12,943 nt of DNA from Pinguiococcus pyrenoidosus (taxonomy: Eukaryota; Sar; Pinguiophyceae; Pinguiochrysidales; Pinguiochrysidaceae). The position numbers were made by a program, and so were the translations under genes. Below the pieces are notes generated by a model. The model made no database searches. It was not told the DNA's origin and saw nothing but the letters and a program-made list of their open reading frames with translations. The stretch is taken from positions 303 through 13,245 of the forward strand of contig JAAMXY010001725.1 in the NCBI GenBank assembly GCA_019677205.1. Direction: 5' to 3'. Below are positions 7,401 through 12,943 of the stretch, piece by piece; position 1 is the first letter of the stretch, and each line of letters starts with the position of its first letter.

Positions 7401-10400
7401 TGTATCACTGCCTTGCCGAGACACTTGTCGCCGACTTTGGTAGACGGCTGCTGATACTGTTCGTCTTCCGCATCGGCTGCCTCCCCCGATATCGTCCGCC
7501 ACCACCTCCCGGCCTCCGTCTGCTCCCACAGCTCAATGACGAAGCTCGATCCCGCGAAGTGCTTGTCAAAGAAGCAGTGCTCTCTTGATGTACGCGCGAG
7601 ACCATCGGCCTTCAAGGTCTTGGTTGTGAGCTTGTCCTTCGGATCCTTGCTCTGATACAGGATAGCGTAGACAGGGCTGGACACGGGAGTGCCACGAAGC
7701 TCGTGGATCCAGACGTCGACGCCGACTTTCCCTTCTCGCTTGTTGGCAGGTCTTGAATCCGCATCACTGCTGTCGTCCCGCTGTGGTTTCTCGTCTTCGA
7801 CGGCCATCGCAGCGGAGCCGCCGGGCTCCTCATGCCTCAGCCTCTTGATGAGCGAGTCAAAGTCCGTCTCCCAGGACTGGCGGAGCTGCCGACCTTCCGC
7901 GCTCGCCTCTTTCTGTCTTGCTGGCATCGGCGGCGTTTCCAAGGGCCTTCCTCTATGCTGAAAGTACACCAGAACGAGGACATGCTCTGTCTCTCCTGCG
8001 ACTTCAAGTTGCCGCCAGCATGCCACGCCTTGTGTCGTCACAAGCAGAGACCGCAGCTGGATCGGCGCGAGGACTCCTTTCTCGCCCGCCTCGCTGCACA
8101 CTTCGATCCGCAAGCTCTGCGTGCTCAAGATATTGATCGTCTCATCCTGGATCTGAAGCGGAATCAACACTGTTGCAGACTCGCTGGGCACAACAATCGA
8201 TCGATCGATCCCGAGATGCAGAAAGCTGAAGGCCACGTGAAGGCGAAGTGCCTCTGGTGAAGAGGTTCTCGCGAACTCGACCGCGACCGTGCTCGACGCG
8301 GGAAGCATGTAGTCCGTCGCGTTGCTGCGTCTCTGAACGACGTTCCTCTTCCTCATGGACACCACCGCCGGCTCCCGATTGTAGCTGAGGCGCAAACGCG
8401 TGCTCGCCACGCTCGCCGCTGCCGTTGCATCCGTCGGACGCAGAGGAACGTCGAGCACTCGACTGGCGCTTTGCCGCGCGGTCAGCTCCTCGAACACGGA
8501 GCGGTCGATCTCTCCGTAGGCGGCCTTTGCCCATCCGTGCTCCGCTGCGAGCCACAAGTAGACGTGCATCACCGACGGGCCTTCACCGCCCGCCGCCAGG
8601 AGAAAGGGCTCTTCCACTGGAAGATCGACGGCATGGCGAGACCTGCTGTTCAGCATCGCGTCATCCGCATCCCACCACAATCGCTGCGAGGCTTTGCCTT
8701 CCGCCGCCTTCTGAAACGGATCCGCGGTGCCGAGCGTCGCATGGGCGCCCAACGGATCCGGCCAGTCGTACGTTACCCACGCTCCCCCAGACGCAGCGCC
8801 GCCAGCAGGTTGGGTGGGCAACGGGCAGGCACCTTCAATGGCGCATCGCAGGACATGTCTCACCCGTACGGAGTCTCTTCGCGGTCTCTCCGGCGTTTGC
8901 AAAGGCGTTGATCGAGACGCACGAGTCTCTTTGCTCGTGGCCGCGTCTTCGGCTCTCCCTCGGATGTCGTCGGTCCCGTCGATGCCAAACTCTGTTCCAA
9001 TCTGTCTCGCCGATGCAGGGCTTCGCAGCTGCTTTAAGCTGCTCCTGCTGTGATCTACACTTTCTACGCTTTCTACACTTTCTGCGCTTTCTGCGCTTTC
9101 TGCGCTTTCTGCAGTTGGCAACCCATCTCCGCGCTTGGGCTTCGTCGCGGGTGCAGCCTTGTCGTGACTCCCGACGTCCGAGCCCTTCTGGGCCTCCGCG
9201 GTGGCGATCGAGCTCTGCTGCTCTTCCCCTTCGAGGCGATCCAGCAGGAAAGCGCTGCGCGCCTGAAGGTCTTCGCGTGGGCCCTGGGGCATGCGCCGTG
9301 CTTGCAGTTGATTCAGCTGCGCCGCCGAAGAGAACAATGCGATGCGAAGATACAGCTCTCCAGCTTTCCTACCATGCACGTCGGCCACGTCCTCGTAGCC
9401 GTCTGCGAGCACCAGGGCGTTCTCGTTCAAGCTCATCAGCTTCGACGGTCCGGCACCGTCAGCCACGATCCACTTCCGAAGCGCCTCCTCGTCCCACGTC
9501 CGCCGGCACATTCCCAGCAGTCTAGCATGGTGAAGATCTGAGCTTTTCGAACCTTCCCAAAGCTCGAAGACCTGCGACATGTCAAAATTGCTGCCGTTGC
9601 TGCTACTGCTGGGGCTGCCAGTGCCGCTCGCCGGGCTGCAGTAGCCGGCAGGTACTCGAAAGCTTAGGCTGATGGACACGTCGTGGAAGAGCTCGTAATG
9701 CGTAGATTTGACTGCTCGGCCAACACGACTCTGCACCGGCAGTCCGATGGCCTCGAACGTCGTGTCTGGCTGACATGCCAGCCCGAATTTCCCGTCCTGC
9801 GCTCTGCAGATCATGCCGATTCCTCGGTGACGCAAGGAGACCGGACCCTTCGGCAACGGCAAGACGCCGATGCCCTCCGCGGATTGCGAACTGGAACCAA
9901 CTGGCAAAAAGTTGCTGGCCCAGATCCGCGCGCGAAGCTCGATGGTGGTAGACTGCGTCGCCAGCAGAGGTACAGCTGGCACTTCATGATGGTCTCGAGA
10001 CGCTGCCCCAGCACGTTCCGCGGATGATCGTGGCGCCTCGGCTGTATCCGTCGCTGATGCTGTCTTGGCTCGACTCGGCGTTGGACTCGGGCCGCGTCGG
10101 TCCGTCGGAAGGTTCCGTGCAAAGACTGCGACATCGCCCGCGGTATCGCCCGGCCCAGTGGTCGTGTAACGTCCGAAGGCAACCGCAGAAGCTGTGGGCT
10201 GCGCTTCACGCTCCGGAGCTGCGGCATCGAGGCCATCATCGAGGCCTTCGGAGCTCGGCCTCGTCATCTCGAGGTCTAGAAAGGTCGTCCCTATCTGACC
10301 GCCATCGGCGCCATGCTTGGCAGACGCGTCGGGCGCCGCCTGCATCTGACATGCAAACCGCTGGCTGAGGTCGACACTTGAGAACATTCGCCCAAGCGCC

Positions 10401-12502
10401 ACTTCGCCGACAGCTCGGATTTCCACTTTCACATCACCGTCGCGCGCTGCACTCGCCTGCTGGGTGGGGCCCTGAGCAGCTTTGGCTTCCTTTTCTGCGG
10501 GCTTGCGGGTGGTGCTGATTGCGACAACCTCGAGCCGCAGCGTCTCTTCCAACCATGCACGCACGAGGCTCTCCGTAGGGGTGATGGGGAAGTAGAACTC
10601 TAGGCCGGCTTTCCAATCGTCTTTCGGACCGAGGCGTATCGTCCCAGGTCGCAGGGAGGCCATGTGAAGCCTCTTCTCCTTCGCCTTCATCCGCGTGCCC
10701 CTCTCCGTTGCGAAGCCCTCCGGCGCATCGCTCTCGATCCCAACCACGACCATCCCGCAGCTGGCGGAATGCTCCTCTTCTGGCGACGCCGAGCGTGTCT
10801 CGAGGAAGCGCACGTTGGCGAAAGGACACGGAGCGGGTGCGCCGGCATGGATTGGGAGCTGAAATCGCAGCGCCCACCTTGTGAAGCGCGATGCTGCCTC
10901 GAGCGTCGTGGCGAGGTCAATCCGATCCAAACGGATTCGCAGGAACCTGGACGAGCGCAGCTTTCGAAGGCGATCCTGATCGAGCTGAGCCAAGCTGGGG
11001 TACGCAAGCGACAGCGCGGGAGGACCCATCGACTCCAAGAGCGTGGCTAGCTCCTTCTCCGCGAAGTCCTCACCTTCCTCGTACAGTTCCGCAAGAGCGA
11101 AGTCTGGGTTCACATCGACGTCAAATGACGCGTAAGGACCGTGAGGCGCCATGCCCGCAAGCACCGATCCGTCTCTGTCCGGGACTGCTTTCACACCGCT
11201 TCCGGGCTCCCCGGCGAAATCAGAAGCTTCTCCGCCGCTCAGGACGTGCGAAACCTTGGACTCCAAACGCTTCGCCCGACGGAGGATGTACGACAAGCTC
11301 TCGTCTCCCAACGACTGCCCGATTTCGTCTCCCAACGACTGCCCGATTTCCGCGTCCCTGTGCGCCACGTCGTTCAAGGCATCTTGACTCGTCTTGGCGC
11401 GTACCTCGGCCTCGGCCTCGGCCTCGGCCTCGGCCCCGGAGCCCTTGGTCGGATTGCCTTCATCTGGTCGGCCCGCTTCGTCGCTCACGTCTTGCTGCCC
11501 ACCTCGGGGCTTCTTCGAAGCCTCGGCCGCTTCGGAGAGACGGCGTTGATCGGCACCTGCACCCCTCCTCTGCGCATCGGACTCATGATTGTCGGATCTG
11601 CTCGCCCTCGCGGCCCTTTTCGTTCGAGATCGTCTCGAGGCTGGCCCTTTTGCCGCCTTTGCGCTCGCTTCCTTCGGCATGGCCGATTCGGCCACCCCTC
11701 TGCTGCTTGATTGGGCACCAGGTGCTGCGTCAGGCCCTGCGAAGCCCTCCTGAAGTCGTGCGTACTCTTGCAATGCCCTCATCTTGTCTTCCTCCGTGGC
11801 GGTGCCATCAGCAGCCCTGCCCGTTGGAATCTCCCCCGGCCACAAGGGCATGCTCCCGCTGAAGTCCACCATGGCCTTCATTTCGTTCAGCTGGAAGCTG
11901 GTAAGGAGCGGCGCTGGCTTTGCATTGGCGAGCGGCTTGGTCGTCTGCCCTTCGCGCACACCTGTCTGTCTCTTCGGGCGCCGCTGCTGGGACTGCAGCA
12001 GCTGCGAATCCGGTCCGAGTTGGAAGAGCACGCGAAGCTTCATCGAGCCAACCTGGCGCCGGTGCTGCACATCCATGAGAGCAAGGGTCGCCTCGACGTC
12101 GCTCAGCGGAGTGGTCTGTCTGTCGACCAAATTCAGCACGGCCACCGCTCTGCGCCGTGGAAAGCCTTCCCCGGAGACGTCCGCCACCTCGAGCTTCAGC
12201 TCGCCCAGATGGCTCAGGTACAGCGCGAACTTGCGCGGATCCGCACGGATCGGCCACAGAGCGGCGTTCTCCGCCGCGTCGAAGCTCTTGGTCTGCTCGG
12301 GAGCTGCCAGGAGCATGCCCGGCCCCTTCTCGCCCCACCAGCGGATCTTCGCCACGCCGCCGTACCGCACTGCTTCGCCAGTGTTGGGGTCGCCCTTCCA
12401 CCGGATGCCCAGAATCTGAACGCAGAGCTCTCCGCGAAGGACGTCGTCCACCTGCGGCGGCAGGCCGACGCCCACGCGCGGAAAGCGCGAAGCGGTATCC
12501 AT
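4469..12502 (-). CDS. C2CD3: C2CD3-like centriole distal-end protein (three exons, 2627 aa)
   Basis: Exons are 12502-6971, 6891-5923 and 5851-4469, all joined in phase 0. The ATG at 12502 (G at -3 and +4) is the first in frame after the stop at 12539-12541 that leads straight into the family opening; the TTG at 12517 is not needed. Residues 14-162 match the C2CD3 N-terminal C2 domain: LPPQV, LRGELCVQI, KIRWWGE (W55-W56). Further C2-like beta-rich segments lie at roughly 518-660, 850-1060, 1214-1354, 1366-1522 and 1591-1746, separated by charged disordered linkers. A short amphipathic helix (KLEDLMNMVKRIL) ends exon 1. Exons 2-3 (1845-2627) encode Ala/Ser/Pro/Glu-rich disordered protein with an acidic end, EDEEED, then WWWR. 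C2CD3 promotes centriole elongation and distal appendage assembly, so the host should form cilia. Human C2CD3 is about 2350 aa. The N-terminal identification is strong; C2 boundaries are approximate and further in-frame introns cannot be excluded. Confidence 0.85.
5687..5773 (-). other. Possible 87-nt in-frame retained intron in C2CD3 exon 3
   Basis: ATTCAG|GTAGGT at 5774/5773 resembles the two confident donors of this gene. GGACAG|GAGCTG at 5687/5686 is a workable acceptor, with CTCAT upstream as a possible branch point. The segment is 87 nt (29 codons), has no stop, and both junctions are phase 0, so the protein stays in frame spliced or unspliced. It encodes a basic Arg/Lys/Ser-rich stretch (residues 2194-2222 if retained). 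The main CDS call keeps it as coding. Confidence 0.4.
5852..5922 (-). other. C2CD3 intron 2 (71 nt, phase 0)
   Basis: Donor CTCAG|GTGAGA and acceptor CTTCCAG|GCGTCG, with a CTCAAT and a short pyrimidine tract before the acceptor. Removing it joins VVVTQ to ASPGGKHEEEE. The unspliced frame reaches a stop soon after, at 5809-5811. Confidence 0.85.
6719..6754 (-). repeat. Three 12-bp repeats coding AATQ/AATK units
   Basis: Three near-identical 12-bp units (GCAGCTTNTGTC type on the plus strand), plus a trailing GCAG, encode an Ala-Ala-Thr-Gln/Lys run in exon 2 of the C2CD3 homologue. The region is low in complexity and probably disordered. Confidence 0.8.
6892..6970 (-). other. C2CD3 intron 1 (79 nt, phase 0)
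   Basis: Donor TCTCAG|GTAAGC is close to consensus. The acceptor is CTTGGCAG|CCTTCT after a pyrimidine-rich tract (CCTCCCCTTTCCCTCC). Splicing joins LTPEKSQ to PSGPKEGAVAHD in frame. Without splicing the frame stops at 6821-6823. Confidence 0.88.
9060..9113 (-). repeat. Six 9-bp repeats coding (A/V)-E-S triplets
   Basis: Six copies of a CTTTCTRCR 9-mer on the plus strand encode AESAESAES... then VESVES in a linker of the C2CD3 homologue, before its fourth C2-like segment. Copies at one end have drifted (GCG to ACA/ACG), and a decayed copy precedes the array. It is likely to vary in length between strains. Confidence 0.9.
11303..11350 (-). repeat. Perfect 24-bp tandem duplication (IGQSLGDE twice)
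   Basis: Bases 11303-11326 and 11327-11350 are identical. They encode the octapeptide IGQSLGDE twice in a linker of the C2CD3 homologue. The lack of any difference suggests a recent slippage event. Confidence 0.93.
11404..11439 (-). repeat. CCTCGG hexamer array coding Ala-Glu repeats
   Basis: Five perfect CCTCGG hexamers and one variant (CCCCGG) encode an alternating Ala-Glu run (GAEAEAEAEAE) in the linker between the first and second C2-like segments. Confidence 0.92.
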
Positions 12503-12509
12503 GCCACAG

Positions 12510-12550
12510 CTAAACAAGGCGCTCTCCGGACTCGAGCCTCATCTCTTCAT
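12510..12550 (-). promoter_or_regulatory. Two overlapping uORFs before the C2CD3 start
   Basis: ATG at 12550 opens MKR then TGA (12550-12539). Its stop shares the sequence ATGA with a second ATG at 12542, which opens MRLESGERLV and ends in TAG at 12510, only 7 nt before the main ATG. If the leader extends this far, ribosomes would meet both before the main start. Confidence 0.5.
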
Positions 12551-12706
12551 CAGCAGAGCCAGCGGACTTTCTTGCGGTGACGGAGAAATCGGACTCAAAA
12601 GAAATCTGATTCGAGAGAGAGGCAAGAGGGCAACAGGTGTTGCATAGCGATGACCACAGGCGTCTCGGGAGGGAAGCAAAGCCGAGCGTTCTTCAAAGGG
12701 ATAAAA

Positions 12707-12716
12707 GGCGGGAAAA
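12707..12716 (-). promoter_or_regulatory. E2F-like site (TTTTCCCGCC in gene sense)
   Basis: GGCGGGAAAA on the plus strand is the textbook E2F/DP element TTTTCCCGCC read in the direction of the C2CD3 gene, about 205 bp before its ATG. Confidence 0.45.
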
Positions 12717-12791
12717 TCGAGCGTTTAAGGGACAGACGGAAGAAACGTGACAGACAGCGATTTTTCGACCTTGAAAAACATAAAATTTAAA

Positions 12792-12817
12792 ATTGGAGAA
12801 CAACACTACTTGATTGG
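12792..12817 (-). promoter_or_regulatory. Pair of CCAAT boxes
   Basis: ATTGG at 12792-12796 and 12813-12817 gives two CCAAT boxes in the sense of the C2CD3 gene, 21 bp apart (two helical turns) and about 290-315 bp before the ATG. Such pairs are typical NF-Y sites in other eukaryotes. A 5-mer is also common by chance. Confidence 0.3.
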
Positions 12818-12886
12818 AGAAATCACCTCTGCGTCTGTTATTAGACGTAAAGAAGGCCAACGCAAGGCTTACACCTTTGAATGAGC

Positions 12887-12894
12887 GCGCCAAA
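12887..12894 (-). promoter_or_regulatory. E2F-like site (TTTGGCGC in gene sense)
   Basis: GCGCCAAA on the plus strand matches TTTSSCGC on the minus strand, about 385 bp upstream of the C2CD3 start. It could belong instead to a gene beyond the right edge. Confidence 0.35.
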
Positions 12895-12943
12895 ACGCCG
12901 CAGTTCAGCCTAAAGTCGCGCAACTCTGCGCTAGTTCTGGCTT

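Larger units (their letters stand above)
12503..12943 (-). promoter_or_regulatory. 5' leader and upstream region of the C2CD3 homologue
   Basis: These 441 bp lie upstream of the C2CD3 start and hold no recognisable gene. A 76-codon open frame on the minus strand (12923-12693) has no family features and lies in mixed AT-rich sequence. The part next to the gene contains two short uORFs. Further out are E2F-like sites, two CCAAT boxes and an AT-rich block around 12770-12800. The transcription start cannot be fixed from sequence alone. Confidence 0.65.

Noticed and set aside
8195-8212. ATCGATCGATCGATC run
   Set aside because: A short simple repeat inside coding sequence (IDRSIV). No array or palindrome beyond chance.
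8425-9525. 366-codon open frame on the plus strand
   Set aside because: It lies opposite the C2-like segments of the C2CD3 homologue, has an Arg/Ser/Pro-rich low-complexity product, and shows no family match.
11050-11080. Donor-like GAAG|GTGAGG inside C2CD3 exon 1
   Set aside because: The surrounding reading frame is continuous (YEEGEDFAEKEL) and I could not pair it with a convincing acceptor nearby. RNA data would be needed.
10891-11862. 323-codon plus-strand open frame, and neighbours up to 12580
   Set aside because: Antisense to the conserved N-terminal half of C2CD3. The product is Arg/Pro/Ser-rich and typical of a GC-rich shadow frame.
12693-12923. 76-codon minus frame upstream of C2CD3
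   Set aside because: No domain, mixed composition, and it lies in the promoter region. Kept only as a remark in the upstream-region entry.

Overview
This window looks like a gene-dense stretch of nuclear DNA from a unicellular, ciliated and probably photosynthetic eukaryote. Three protein genes fill almost all of it. Two have GT-AG introns, and all three have GC-rich exons. The short gaps between them are AT-rich in places. I see no bacterial operon structure, rRNA, tRNA, insertion sequence, CRISPR array or virus-like gene. The gene content is eukaryotic: a DCAF7/WDR68-type WD40 protein, a C2CD3-type centriole protein, and a MutS2 with a hydrophobic plus basic N-terminal leader. That leader fits import into a plastid that sits behind an ER-derived membrane. 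An alga with a complex (secondary) plastid, for example a cryptophyte or a haptophyte, would explain all three. The exact lineage is a guess.

Layout: (1) 1-2648, minus strand: MutS2, open through the left edge, so its C-terminus (expected Smr nuclease domain) is outside the window. (2) 2649-3068: a 420-bp divergent gap with an AT-rich core, a (CAAAA)5 run, a 12-bp perfect palindrome and an E2F-like site. (3) 3069-4319, plus strand: DCAF7/WDR68 homologue, two exons, 330 aa. (4) 4320-4468: only 149 bp between two convergent stop codons. (5) 4469-12502, minus strand: C2CD3 homologue, three exons joined in phase 0, 2627 aa, with about six C2-like domains and a long disordered C-terminal part. (6) 12503-12943: its 5' leader and promoter, with two tiny uORFs, two E2F-like sites and two CCAAT boxes.

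The genes are not an operon and need not work together. MutS2 would act on organelle DNA (recombination or damage control). DCAF7 is a scaffold for kinases and ubiquitin ligases. C2CD3 builds the distal end of the centriole/basal body. The one hint of shared control is three matches to the E2F/DP consensus TTTSSCGC in the two promoter gaps. No previously unknown system is evident. The points most worth following up are the MutS2 targeting leader, the enlarged C2CD3, the 87-nt in-frame intron-like segment in its last exon, and the E2F-like sites.
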